Positions 39,121 through 51,600 of a stretch of DNA of 64,000 nt are shown piece after piece; positions within the stretch are counted from its first letter, which is position 1; every line of letters starts with the position of its first letter. Origin of the DNA: Paragordius varius. Taxonomy: Eukaryota > Nematomorpha. The position numbers and the translations under genes were made by a program. The stretch is taken from contig OZ176052.1 of assembly GCA_964247055.1 (NCBI GenBank), positions 9,486,001 through 9,550,000 of the forward strand. Direction: 5' to 3'. Under the pieces are notes generated by a model. The model was not told where the DNA came from, did not search any database, and saw only the letters and a list, made by a program, of their open reading frames with translations.

Positions 39121-40570
39121 ATGAAAATTTTTATCTTTGCGGCCGTTCTTTTCCAAGCTATTAAATTCGGTATACACTAAAATATTATGATGTAATTATT
39201 TTAATACTTAGGTTGGATGCAAGGAAATCCATTTTTAAATGGTTTGTTGTTTCAATTCCTACATAATTTTATTACTTTATATAAATAATTAAAGGGAAGC
39301 ACAGATCTGTGAGTATCCTGTACATTTATATGTCTCAATCAAAAGAGGTTATCAAAAAAACGTTCGTTAATTAGGAATAACAAAATATTTTTGCAAAAAA
39401 GATTATAGAGATACAAAATATGAAAAATATAATTTTGGTTCTCATACAATTGTTAATTAGTTAAAACAAAACAATTGTATAAGGAACAAAACGCTAATAG
39501 CGATGCTTGCATTCGGCTATGACATGTAATATTAATTTTAGCCATTATCTCTTATTAATTCAGCCCTGTAAAGCTTCTTTATTTGCTGCTCATTACTCTT
39601 GGTATTTTTTCTAACTTTCAACCAGTTTACCCAAGAAAAGAAAGCATATTAAATAAAAAAATGTAATTTAGTGGACCAAACCGAATTTTCATTGCGAATT
39701 ATTTTATTTATCTGGTGTGTCTTTCAACACTTTAATAACTATATATCAAGGTAAAATACTTTAGTTGAGTTTTAGAGAGACTGAATGATGGGCTTTTTAG
39801 ATCCAAAAAAATTGTGCCCCTTATAACTATAAAGGCCAAAAACTTTATTGCGTTAAACAACTGGTTATAGGAATTTTTTATGAAGTGCAAAGCTTGAAGT
39901 TTTTATCATATATTTATATATTTGGTACCTAAAGAAGTTTCTACCAAAGAAGCTTCATTGATTTTTTACTTTTTTAAAGAAATATCAAATATTTTGCAAA
40001 GCTTTGGTCAAAATTTATAAAATTAATTTATTATATGCTAAAACTTTTGTAACACTTCGTTGCGATTTTAAAAAAATCGCCCGTGCGTTCACTTTTTAAA
40101 ATTTATCAATTCATAAATTTAACCTTGCATTAAAATCCATAACCAATTTTAAAGCATTAAAATAAACGCCATGATATGCTAAATTTCATTTATACACGGC
40201 AACGAACTTTATATAGGATTAAAAGTACAATTAACGAATTCTATTTTAAGTAAAGGTAATATAATAGCATTGTGGCAAAACATTAATATTTGGTTATACC
40301 ACAAACATATTTATAAAAAAATCTTAATTGGTCAATCGGAGTTTTAACTTCATACCAATTTTGGTTAAAAAATACCTACACACCCAGCCGTTTGGCATAT
40401 CTCTTGGTTTCGGCATCTTTTACTTTTTTAGGGTGTTTAAAACATTTTTGGTAATTTAAATTTTCACATGTGTCAATTTTTGCATTTATGATTGCTGCAT
40501 TTTATTTAACATAATTGAAAAATATTTTTTTTTGAAACAGGTAAATGACGGGACTCCTCAAACAACATAA
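39121..40570 (+). CDS. Possible small secreted peptide precursor (40 aa), 4 exons
   Basis: Not recognised. Exons 39121-39169, 39212-39241, 39295-39308, 40541-40570 give 123 nt with consistent phases: a signal peptide MKIFIFAAVLFQAIKF, then GWMQGNPFLNGKHRS, then VNDGTPQTT and stop. Splice sites are good, including TCT|GTGAGT after a 14-nt microexon. Introns are 42, 53 and 1232 nt. GKHR could be a KxR prohormone site with amidation, which would make this a neuropeptide-like precursor; that is inference. Alternatively the signal-peptide exon could join the acceptor at 41543 in the same phase and supply the leader of the next gene. Short exons can be found by chance, so confidence is low. Confidence 0.33.
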
Positions 40571-41392
40571 ATGAGTTAATATAGACTAAATGGTTAAGCC
40601 GATATAAATATTTTCCTTATTGTTTATCGAATTAATAAATTTTATAATACCCAAATCATAAATAAATATTTGTTAAAGCACATCATGTTGAGAATTTCAT
40701 AGAATCAATTATCTCCGTTGAATTATTCAGAAAAATAATGCTTCCCTACTATTTGCTTAGAAAAACAACCACAATTATTAAATTAGATGAGGCACATCTT
40801 ATAATAAGCAAAAGGTATTTTTATACACATTATGAAGAAAAATCATGATACCAATTCAGACCAAGTGGCCAACTAAAACACCCTGCAAGGTGATAAAGCT
40901 AATAAAAAATAGCAATCTTATCCGCATTTTTGTAAAATTATATAATTCTAATACATTAATAACCAGAAATTTGTTGGTCTCAGTCAAAAATATGGTTTTG
41001 AATCGATTTGAAAAACATTTATTAAGGGTGAATGAGAGAGAAAGATTCATAGACGCTGCAAGGATAAACTAACAGAATCGTTGGAAAATATGGTGTTGGC
41101 GAAAAACGTTAGCGAACATAATTTATACATGGAATCATTTGAATAATTATAAAATTATTTATCATCATTTCTATGGCAAAAAAAGAGATTTATACAATAA
41201 ACAATTCAAATATTCGTTTTTTAAAGACATTCATTTTAGGTTAATTTATTTAAAAACATTAAACGTTTTTACAACCAAACTATAAATCTCATAAAGACCA
41301 TTATAACGATAGTGTCACAATATATATATAAATTTTACCTATAATTCATTAGCACTACCGTACATTTTGAGTTTTTTGTTTTAGGCACTCAT
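40571..41392. other. AT-rich spacer, no gene supported
   Basis: The open frames at 40845-41072 and their antisense shadow have no splice support, no recognisable domain and A/T-driven composition. Promoter of the 41393 gene may lie at its right end; no element is distinct. Confidence 0.4.
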
Positions 41393-41920
41393 ATGATTTT
41401 AAAAATGTCATCAGCTTTAAAATTTGGTTTCCTAATATTATTTGTATTTTATAATAGGGTATAAACATTATCTGTGCCAAAGTTATCTAAATTTAATATT
41501 TATATTTTGTTAATTTTTGTTAATGGTCAATATTTTGCATCAGGCGCGCCTCAATATAAAGCAGAAGTCCTAAACGATTCCCTAGACCACTTTGGCGCCA
41601 TAACTAACGGAAGTCATGTTTTGGGATATTTGAGTGGATATCGGACAAACGATTCAGCTTTCTTTGCCATTTACAATTTCACTCTAAATGAGCCAAACGA
41701 TGCCATATACATGCTGGGTTCACTGAACGCATCTAGTTGTAATGGAAAACAACTTAATCCTTTACCATTGCATGATGTGAATATCTTTGTAATTACAGTT
41801 CGTCCAAATGAATTATATGATAAATTTGAGCGTTTTGAAATTTGTCGGGGTAACGTATCGTTAGGAAGAAACTATCCAACCCTAGAGATGTTTCGACACC
41901 TATTGGGACAAAGCAGCTAA
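41393..41920 (+). CDS. Secreted N-glycoprotein of unrecognised family
   Basis: Modelled as 41393-41458 joined to 41483-41920 across a 24-nt intron, 167 aa. The intron size matches those in NDUFAF3 and FBXL20, and the phase is consistent. The N-terminus is hydrophobic (LSKFNIYILLIFVNGQYFAS), so a signal peptide ending near SG-APQ is likely; a second hydrophobic stretch lies before it. The mature part has six N-x-S/T sequons (NDS, NGS, NDS, NFT, NAS, NVS) in about 125 residues and two cysteines. A polyadenylation signal follows at 41941. A minus-strand exon at 42210-42439 encodes a related sequence, so this is a local family. The alternative first exon is 39121-39169. The reading frame is well supported; the 5' end is not. 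Confidence 0.6.
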
Positions 41921-41940
41921 ACATTTTTATTATTATGTAT

Positions 41941-41946
41941 AATAAA
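41941..41946 (+). promoter_or_regulatory. Polyadenylation signal of the glycoprotein gene
   Basis: AATAAA 20 nt after the stop codon and followed by T-rich sequence, as expected for a compact 3' UTR. Confidence 0.6.
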
Positions 41947-42209
41947 TTTATTTCAATTTTACAATTTTGTTTATGCGACGTTTATAAATGTTGTAAAAAG
42001 TAGGCACACCTATATGATTTAAATTATTTAATCAATGTTTAATGACGCTATAACACTATGCCCATTACAAACTTTAATCATTTGCGCATTGTTAAAAATC
42101 CATTCATTAACATCCATTATTATAATATTGGATAATAAAATTTGAAAAACGTTGTCTATTTTTTGAGCAGACCTAAACCCACATTGATTTGTTGTATTTG
42201 CTTCTAGTG

Positions 42210-42439
42210 TTAAATTCCGTTCAAATAAAACGTAAAATTCGGCGTTATCCCAAAATTATATGCGACAGATATATTGACCAAAGTCCAAAAGTAAGAATCA
42301 TTTATGTTTGTCGACAACAATGTTCCTATGCTAATATTTCCATCAGTTTCAAACATGGTACCGATTTTTCGGGGCAAAATCATTGTATAGTTATTAGGAG
42401 TTGAAATATTTGAGTGATGTTGTGAGGTTATCAACAAAT
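42210..42439 (-). CDS. Terminal exon of a paralogous secreted N-glycoprotein (partial)
   Basis: A good acceptor (TTTTTATTTAG) opens a frame of about 75 residues to a TAA at 42212-42210. Six or more sequons (NIS, NYT, NIS, NDS, NIS, NFT) sit in it. The stretch GNISIGTLLSTNINDSYFWT then LVNISV aligns without gaps to GSHVLGYLSGYRTNDSAFFA then IYNFTL in the plus-strand gene at 41393-41920, sharing both glycines, NDS, an aromatic residue and the sequon. The upstream exon with the signal peptide was not found. It could be a live gene or a decaying duplicate. Confidence 0.42.
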
Positions 42440-42902
42440 CTAAATAAAAAATTTTTCATAAAAGATCTAAGATGATGCTTTTTATTGAAAGATATTTTTT
42501 GATGTTAATATCTACATGTTGGCGATTTGAAGTAATCTGATAGGCATCGAACCTAAACAGTAGTGAAACTATTTTTTACCACATGCAGGATGCGCTCAAT
42601 TTTATTCAAATTAATAAAATTTTAAAATATCGGATAAAATTGTATATATTTATTGTCAACGTGAAAATTATATTAAACCGAAAACTCTGTAAAAACTCTG
42701 CTTGATCTGAATTTTTAATTCGATATTCCATAACTAATAAATTTTATTCTGAGTCAAGCGTTAGTTCTAGATTAAATGAATGCGGATAAGAAAAATTCGT
42801 GTGGCAAAAAAATTGTTGATTAAAATTATAATCTTTACCTAAAACAAAAAACTGATGGATTGATCTTCTTTTAAAGATGTAATGCGAATATCAAACAATG
42901 TG

Positions 42903-43109
42903 TCAAATTCCATTTACTATGAAATTGGTCACAACATCTACCATCATTTTGCTCTGGTAGTCATATAAGTTGGATACAACTGTTTTATTATTTGCCATCA
43001 CATTACCTCTTAAGGTAATTTTATATCCAAGAACGATTCGTAATTTGAAAATAAAAGTATTTAAGGTAATAAGCCCAAAAATATGCTTTCTTAAGCCGTT
43101 TAGGCACAT
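42903..43109 (-). pseudogene. Possible further copy of the glycoprotein exon
   Basis: The minus-strand frame contains GNVMANNKTVVSNLYDYQ and TNFIVNGI. The end NFIVNGI parallels NFTFYLNGI, which ends the frame at 42210-42439, and the DNA after NGI is alike in both (GGAATTTRACAC). It may be an eroded duplicate or another exon of the same minus-strand gene. No convincing splice pair was found. Confidence 0.25.
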
Positions 43110-43375
43110 TATTTTTTTTTTAAAAAAAAATGTAAAATTGTAACCCTCATCTCAAACTTTTTGCTTTTTTTATATTTTTTTTTAATCGCTAATGCAACAG
43201 GCTAATAAATGTATATTAATAAATTATTAATATTAACTTTAAGAAGCTTTTAGACTACATTTTACCAGCAAAAACATGTATTTTCTTTTAATATTCATTT
43301 CAATCGTGTTTAGAAGCAGTCCTAATTTTATAAATATTTTATTTTATTGGTAAAATCGCCAAGTTGAAAACTACA

Positions 43376-43883
43376 ATTTACACTTCAAGAGTGTCGAACA
43401 CATCAAGTTGGCCCTTAAACTTTTCAAGTTGGTCCTTTGAGTTTTTTTTTAGTTTTATTAATCAAATGGTGTATCTATTCATCTATTTTAATCTATTTCC
43501 TTTATTTAACATAGACTTTAAATCAATAGCAATTTTTAATCATTCAGAAACAGTATATCTTTATTATGTTTGTAAAAATATATGAATTAAAATAAGATTT
43601 TACATATTTAAAATGTAAGTTTTGTTATTACTTATTTTATTAAAAACATTTATTAGTTAATAATTTTGTTACATGAAAAAATAGACTGAAAAGTGGTTTT
43701 AAATAAAATTTATTTTTAAAGGAAATATATAATAAATTAAGAAGAAAAAATACAAAAATAAATGGAAAAATTATGGTTCAATCCAGACTTATAAAAGTCT
43801 AGGACCAACTTGAAATGTTGAAAGACCAACTTAAAATGTTCAAGGAATTTTAAATTGTTCAAGGACACTCTTGAAGTACAAAT
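43376..43883. mobile_element. MITE with subterminal CAAGTTGGTCCTT repeats, copy A
   Basis: The TIRs are ATTTACACTTCAAGAGTGTC at the left and GACACTCTTGAAGTACAAAT at the right, complementary except at two positions. Behind each TIR are short direct units (TTTTCAAGTTGGTCCTT left, AGACCAACTTAAAATGTTC right). 508 bp, non-coding. A longer relative lies at 58726-59324. Confidence 0.8.
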
Positions 43884-45575
43884 GTTATAATAAAATTATT
43901 TGCCTGTTGAATTAGCGATATAACAAAATTATATGAAATTATTAAGGCAAAAAAAGTTTCGGACGAGCTTTTTTTAATTTTTTAAAATAGATTTTATGAG
44001 GCACCTGCCTAAAAACTATAAAATAAATTTTTATAAAATAGGTCCAATACCTAATACATTTTAAAAATTGAAATTAAGATTCTCTAAAAATTACCCCAAA
44101 AAGCATAAATTGTTAAATTAATAATGTTCAATACATCATTACGGGTAACAAATTTAAATTGGTGGGAAATAACGTAAATCTTGCACTTAATACCTGGAAA
44201 CAAGAGCCAGAATAAATATAAATACATACTTAAGTTTGGATAAATAAATTTATAACGTTTATGTGCTTTTATATAATTAACATATATCTAAAATAAGATA
44301 TATATTAATGACAATTCCTTATCAAGTTAGTACATATTCAACAAAAATATATGCGTTCAAGGACATGCTTTATCTACAATACCTTTTATTAGAAATTCCT
44401 AAAATCATATGTGCGATAAGATAGTGTTTTACTTTTATATGCGTTTCGTTTAAATATTTATTATAAATTTTTAATTAACCTAACCGGTTATAAAATACCC
44501 TAGAGTGACCGCTTTTAAAATAGAATCAATTTTTTGAATTTCATCGTATATCCATGGACAATTGATTGAAACTTAAACCTTTTGGGGCAGTTTAAAATTC
44601 AGAGTGCAAATAAATATACATGCATATAAATACATATATATATGTATTTATATGTAACTTTATATTGTGACAAATTAAAAGCATGAAGTCTTTAGGTGGA
44701 TCCCACAAAAAATATATTACAAATGATAATTACCCCAAAATTTTAGCCGCCATTTTATTGAATTTTTTTAATAACTAAAGAACTTGTAAATAAAAATGTA
44801 TTATGATTAAAAATAAATTAAATTATATTTCAACTTTTGATTATATATTTACCAAGAAGCTTTAATAATTACTTAAAATCAGCTGTTTGTTTTGAGTGGA
44901 CAAAAATGACATCCAAATTTTGGACTCCTAACTTACCAAATTGTAAATAATAAAAGCGTCTTTTTTATATGTATGTTTGACAATCATTTTTCAGTGAAAC
45001 CTTTACCATTATATTTATATTACAAATTTAAAAAACTCTTTTCTCTCAATGCTGAATTTCATAAATTATATCAAAAGGGGATAATGTTTTGATTAAAATC
45101 TGTAAAATTTTTAATCAATATTATCGTTAATCACCAAAATGGGTATTTTTATTTAATTTCAATATTTATTTGAATCAATTCACTCACCCTTTTGTCGTTT
45201 TTGTTACTTTTATGGTTATTAATTATGTGACCTAAGAGCCCGTCTATCTTGGATATTATTATTATTTTTAATATTCTTTAACAACAGAATTAACGATCAG
45301 ATATTTTATGTATTTAATGATTTGGAATATTTACATGATTGAGATAATTTTTCGCTATCCTATAATATTTGTTCTTTAAATTTTTTCAATTTTCATTTTT
45401 CCCATAAAAGTACTTCAAAATTTATTTTAATTTCAACATTAAGGAATGTGTTCAATCAAACATCACAAAAGCTATATTGAAAAAATATTTATGACTAATA
45501 AAAATAAATAAATAAATAAATATGCTTGATACTTATATAATAATTAACAAAATTTTGAATTATTAAATAAAAATG
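43884..45575. other. Intergenic, decayed repeats only
   Basis: The 43900-44060 stretch shares a segment (TTATTTGCCTGTTG.ATTAGCGAT) with 21300-21330 and, inverted, with 43190-43210, marking a dispersed degenerate repeat. Nothing coding was recognised up to the RAB3 polyadenylation signal. Confidence 0.45.
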
Positions 45576-45581
45576 CTTTAT
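45576..45581 (-). promoter_or_regulatory. Polyadenylation signal of RAB3
   Basis: AATAAA on the minus strand 57 nt beyond the RAB3 stop codon. Confidence 0.55.
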
Positions 45582-45637
45582 TGACTGTGGGTACTATTAT
45601 GATCCGTTAGTTAAAATTTCTGCTTAATTTTTTACAA

Positions 45638-48600
45638 TTAACAATTGCATGATGAGGAGGATTGTGGCAATAGTTTGGGTTGATCGGCTAGGCGGGTTCC
45701 GGCTATTCTTGACGATGCGTTTATCATGGAAGAAGGATCGTTTTCTAAACTTTCGGACATTTTGTCACAAATTATATCCACCAATCTTTCAAATACCTTA
45801 GATTTTTTTAAAAAATAATCAATATTGGCATTGGATAAAAGTGAACACGTATTATATAGAATTATTTAGTGTAATTTATAAATTGAGGGAGCAAATTGGA
45901 AAAGTGATAGACTTAATCTGCATATATTATAGCCCGTATTGGTATATGTTAATAAAATTTATCAAATTAATTTATATTCTTGTAATGCATATAGGGTTGT
46001 GTATTTGACTGCTTTTTCACAAAACTCCGGTCAGACCATGGTCATGGTCATGACCACTTTACCAATGTAAATACCATGCGATGTTGGATTATGAAATTAC
46101 TTCTGAATCTTCAAATACTCGCTTTTAATACTGGATATTTTAAATAAAATTTTTCCTGTTTGTTTTACACTTGCTTTGATCATTGAAATATTCAATTATA
46201 AAATGTTTTTTCATTTTATTAGTTCAAATATATGGAATAATTGAATATTTTATAAAAAGTTGGATTGTTTTCTTTTTCGAAATAACTGGATATGCTCAAA
46301 TGCTTATGTTTAAGGATGCTGTTTAACAATTTTAAATTGTTAAATAAGCAAATTTAAATATTTATATATTTTTTTAAAAAATATATAAAAAAAAACTTAC
46401 TATTTTTCTCCAAAAAAATTACCAGCAATTTTTCAAAAAACAGCTGAAATGACCATGGTCAAAAAATAAATAGTCACTGACCTGGTCATGACCCGGTCAA
46501 TTGACCGGGTCATGACTTGGTCAGCACAACCCTAAATGCATATAAACATATATTTAAATAGGCAATGAGCCTTACCATTGAAAACGAAAGGCTAAGAGTA
46601 TTATTTATAAAATGCGAAAAGAGGCTTTTACACGTTAACTCTGAAGATAGCAAACATTACATCATTTCAAAAAATATACATTAACTGTGAGTGATTTTAA
46701 TCAAAATTTATTGGTATAAAAAGCCTTTTCCTTTTACCGCTTTAACGTTTATATTTTCTTTGGCAGATGATTCGAAAAATTCCATTCCTAACTGGTCGGC
46801 TAATTGTTTCCCTCTTTCGGTTGAAACGACTCTTTCATCCTCCATGTCGCATTTATTGCCAACCAAGATGACCTGAGCATTGTCCCATGAATATGTTTTA
46901 ATTTGAGTTGACCTTATATTGTATTGATATACAGTAAAGTATGGTACAAGAAAGTTTTCGAATAATTGAGTAAATAAAATTAGTTCAAAAAAATATAGGA
47001 TAATGTTTCATCAGTTATGATATAAAGTTGTTAGGGTGATTGACTTTTACACTATGCGTGTTATGCTCGACCAATCGCAAAATTCTTCTAACTTTCATTC
47101 AAAACTGTCAACCCAGGGAGGTGAATGTTAAAACTTTCATAGCCTTACCTTTAGATAATGTGACCAGATAGGCTGTATTTCGCAGTACAGTACTGGGTTT
47201 TCAGAAAAAAGCTGCGCCTGTACTGCGCCCACTTTTGTACTGCTTTTGAAATGAAAAATACTATTTTATCCTTTTATTTATTCAAAAAAAATATTTTAGA
47301 ATTTAATATAGTACCCTCTTTAAAAAAAACCCACATAATTTGTAAAGAAATGGTTCATTTTGCGGTAAAAACTATAAATTTGGGTTTTGGATCGGTCAAA
47401 CCGCTTAGGATTGCAGCCTTTCGCGCAGTGGCGAAACTATAAATCGCGGACTCAACCGTAAGATAGGCTAATGGCTCTTTGCTTCCGCAAAAAGAGGTGC
47501 CTCAAAATTTAAATTAGCAAAATTAATTTATGATATTTTAATAAATGTTCGATCAGGTTTAGAAAGTTTTTTTGTTATAATATCAAACGGAAAATTGTTA
47601 TTCCCGTAACATATTATATAAAATTTATTATATATGGCATATGATTACGAAATAACTTTTTTTCGTATTTAAAAAATTAATAGTTTTTACGTCTATACTC
47701 ATTAGGTGGGAGTTATAATATTCTTTTTTTTCCTAAACTTTCATTTTTAATTTCTTATTTTTTTGAATAAATAAATTCGAGATGTTTTATTGAAGCGTAC
47801 TTCAAACTATTTTGAAGCATGATCGAATAGGTATAACGCTTTAAGATATAATAAAAACTAATTTCTAAATAATTCGATGATGTTGAACATTACTATAGGT
47901 AAAGAATTTTAATTTAAAGGTTCGTTTGCTTGCAAATTTTGGAGAATTTTTGTAAAAAGACAATTTTTATTTAACATTAATTTGAAAACTAACGAGTATT
48001 TTAACTGAATGAGAAAAATGTTTAGCATTATAATCATATATATAAATGGTATAACATCTCAACCGTTTATATCGTTTCCATCATGCTCAAAATAGGAAGT
48101 GCGCTTCAACAAAATTTTACTAAAATTAAATTTTGAAAGTATGCATTTTTTAAAAAATATATTTAGCCGATATCAAAATTTTGCATATATTTAAAATTAT
48201 TGCAGAATGTCGGAATTTTTGCGTTTTTAATACAGTCCATTTTAAAAGAGCCAAAAAAATTTGGACTTTCAGAACCCACATCTAAAAATTTAAAATTTTT
48301 AAAAATATTGTTTTGCTTTTTATATGTAGTTTATGTTATATTTTAGTGATATCTTTTGAAAAAAGGCATTTAACTTCACCAAAACATATATTTGAAAAAA
48401 TTACGCACCTTTTGCAATTTTATACGGAGCACTTGTCACAAAAGTGTAAAAAACTTTCTTTGATAACTCGTAAAAGTTAACGAAAAACACCATGATAATC
48501 CTGATATTATTCGTATCAGAATATATATATTTCAAGGATATTTTTTTGTGGAAACTGTATAATATACCACACCGATGTTGTAAAATCAGGCAAAGTATGT

Positions 48601-51600
48601 TTTAATTTTGTACTGCGTCAAAGTTTAAAATATCTGGTCACATTACCTTTAGAGAAATAAATATGTTTTATACGCTAACAAAACTTTTTCCTAATTTTTA
48701 TATACGTATTCCTACATATTACTAATAGTAACCTATAATATTTAAAACATAATAACTAAATATGGGTGTTAGTAACCACTAGCATGTTATTGGATATAAA
48801 TTTATTTTATTGATTACAGATATCGTTTACATTGTGAATATATACAACAAGTACGATTTCAAAAGTCCTTGAATTAATAAGTTTAAATGCCAACCATATC
48901 ATTTTTAAGCACAGTAAAAATCAAATTTATTAATTAAAAATATAAGTTATACGAAATAACCTTAACGGTATAATCGCTTGTAAAATAAGATTTATGTAGT
49001 ATAGTAGATAACTTTAACATAGTCTGTGATATATTCAAGTTAATAAATGCTCGATTTCAAAAGCTTTAGACCGGAAAAATTGGTTATTATGATGGTAATA
49101 ATAAATGATGTATCGAGTTTATCAAATAATATTATTAAACTTATAAATTGTCAAATAAGGTAAAAACTCTCACGAATTAAAGTTTTTATCTATGTCAGAG
49201 GCATAGCTAGGGGGAAGGAAAGAGGGGCTGGGGCACCGGGCGCCATAGTAGAAGGGGTGCCGGATTCAAAAAAATTATAATTTTAAATCATGAAATAGGT
49301 ATTTAAAAGTTATTATTTAATACATAATCACCTTTTTATGTGCGCGGTTTGAATTTGATTATTTTTCTAAAATGCAAGGGGTTGCATGTATGGGGAGGGT
49401 ATATTTTGAAAAGTTAAATAGTATAAATAAGTAAAGTAATGTAGGATCAAATTTATGTGTTTAAATGAAGTTAAAGATATTTAAACATAGCACACAATTT
49501 TTCTAGCAACTTTCATATAAATTGGGTAGCTGATTACCTCAGGCCAACTTTCGATAGATATGTACTATTAAATATTACGGTCCCAAATTACATTGATTAT
49601 ATCTCAATAAAGGTAAAAATATTTACATAAATTTAGATGAGAAAAAAAAGTTCCATATTATGAAACTGTTTTGGCGCGATTTTCAAGTAATTTCTTTATT
49701 AAAGACATTGAGCAATAATTAAGAGAGACAAATTTACAAATATGGTTAAACAATACCTATATTCTTAGCTCATAAACTCATTTAATGCTGTATATATAAA
49801 TATTTGCCTTAAAAAGAAATATCAAGCCATTTTGGATAAATTTTTTCGGTGCAACAATGTTACATTCAACTTAGAATTAGATTCAAAACATTCAAAATTC
49901 AATTTCAAAAAAGAACCCCATTTTAATAAAGAACATGGAGATGTATGTAATTTGTAGTTAAATTTACAAAAAATACACAATATTTTAATGATATTCCCAC
50001 AAACCTTTTTTTAAAAACTATATATTAATTTATATTTGATGAGTCGAACTATAAAAAACGATTCTTTCCATTTACACATATAATTGCAAAAACATGTTGA
50101 TATTCTATATATAACTTAAATTTTACCAATCTTGGACACTGTTAAATGATTCTTCATTGCTTATATCATACATTAATATGAACCCCATAGCACCTCTATA
50201 ATAGGCAGTTGTAATTGTTCGGTATCGTTCTTGTCCAGCGGTATCCTTTTATTAATAGATAAACATTAAATATAATCGGACCAAATATTTTAAAATACAT
50301 CTTTCAGTATTCTGAAAACGTTCAAAATTTTATAACCCTAAATGAAACTTGATAATATTTATGCTCCAACTTTAATTATTTTTAGCTTTTTATATGTTAA
50401 GGACCTTAAGACTTTTGGCATAATTGATTATTATCGAATAAAATTAATCATATCTAAAAAAAAATACAAAGTCTGGCTTTAAATTTAAAAATATAGAGTT
50501 TTTCTCGTTTTAAAATTGCACACGGGATTCGTAATCAACTTTAAATATTAATTAAAATGCAATGAGTTATAAGTTATACTCAATTTAAAAAATATTAAAC
50601 ATTTGAAAATTGGATTTAAAAAGTATCTAATAGGTTTTTTATATTTTATATGAACTCTAACTAAATTCTGCAAATTATCTCTAGATGAAAACACTGCTCA
50701 ACAAGGTTTTGCACCACCTTATTATTTTTGCATTTTCTGATACCTAATGGCATGCATAGGCCAAAACAAAAAAGAAAATTGAGGCCAGCAATAGGATTTT
50801 TCTAAAATTTAATTTTTAAATTTGTATTTAATTCAAAAATAACAATCATTCCTCGTGTACATATATTTAAATATTCAAACAAGCAAGTCGATACAAGTAA
50901 TTTATCATGCACAAATTCTAGGCATTAAATAAGATACTAAACAAGCTAAGAGCCAAAGTATTAAAAATCTAAAAGGGCTTAGTATAGTGTGATAGATCCA
51001 GGCGGCTGCACAAGCTCTGCATATCCCCCAAGCGATCCTATAATTATGCCAGATGTGGCAAAGATAACAATAAGTAATCGTAAAGTCCGATAAGAGAGAC
51101 TTGCAAGCAAAATCCAGGCAAATTGACATGTCAAATTAACCAATTTACAGAATAAAGTTAGATAAATACAATTAAATTGAATATAAATTAGGTAAATACA
51201 AATGGTCCAACCCCATAACAGTAAATTCTACTAAAAGTGGCTAGACAACATCCATCTGAAATTCAAAATACAAAACAACCAATAATTTTAAAAAAATAAG
51301 GTATATCCACTAGGTATAAATAAAGGATTTTTTATAAGAACCAACTCAAGAGAAAAAGTCTAATAAGTACTCGAAAGAACGAAAACTAACAAAAAAAATA
51401 TAGCCTATCTGAAAGCTGAAGGTTTAAACCATAGAATGCCTTTTTTAGTATTTTTTTAAAAAAATTTTATAGGTGTTAAAAATTCACTTGAAAAAAAAAG
51501 ACTAAATTTTGACGTTTAAGTCCGTACTATTTTTTTCTCTCTGATATTTAAATGACATATATTCAAAAGATAGAGTTTAAAACGCTTTATTAAATGATAT

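Noticed and set aside
43774-43783. GGTTCAATCC, resembling an RNA polymerase III B box (SINE/tRNA)
   Set aside because: No A box at the right spacing and no tRNA-like fold; the motif is inside the MITE at 43376-43883.
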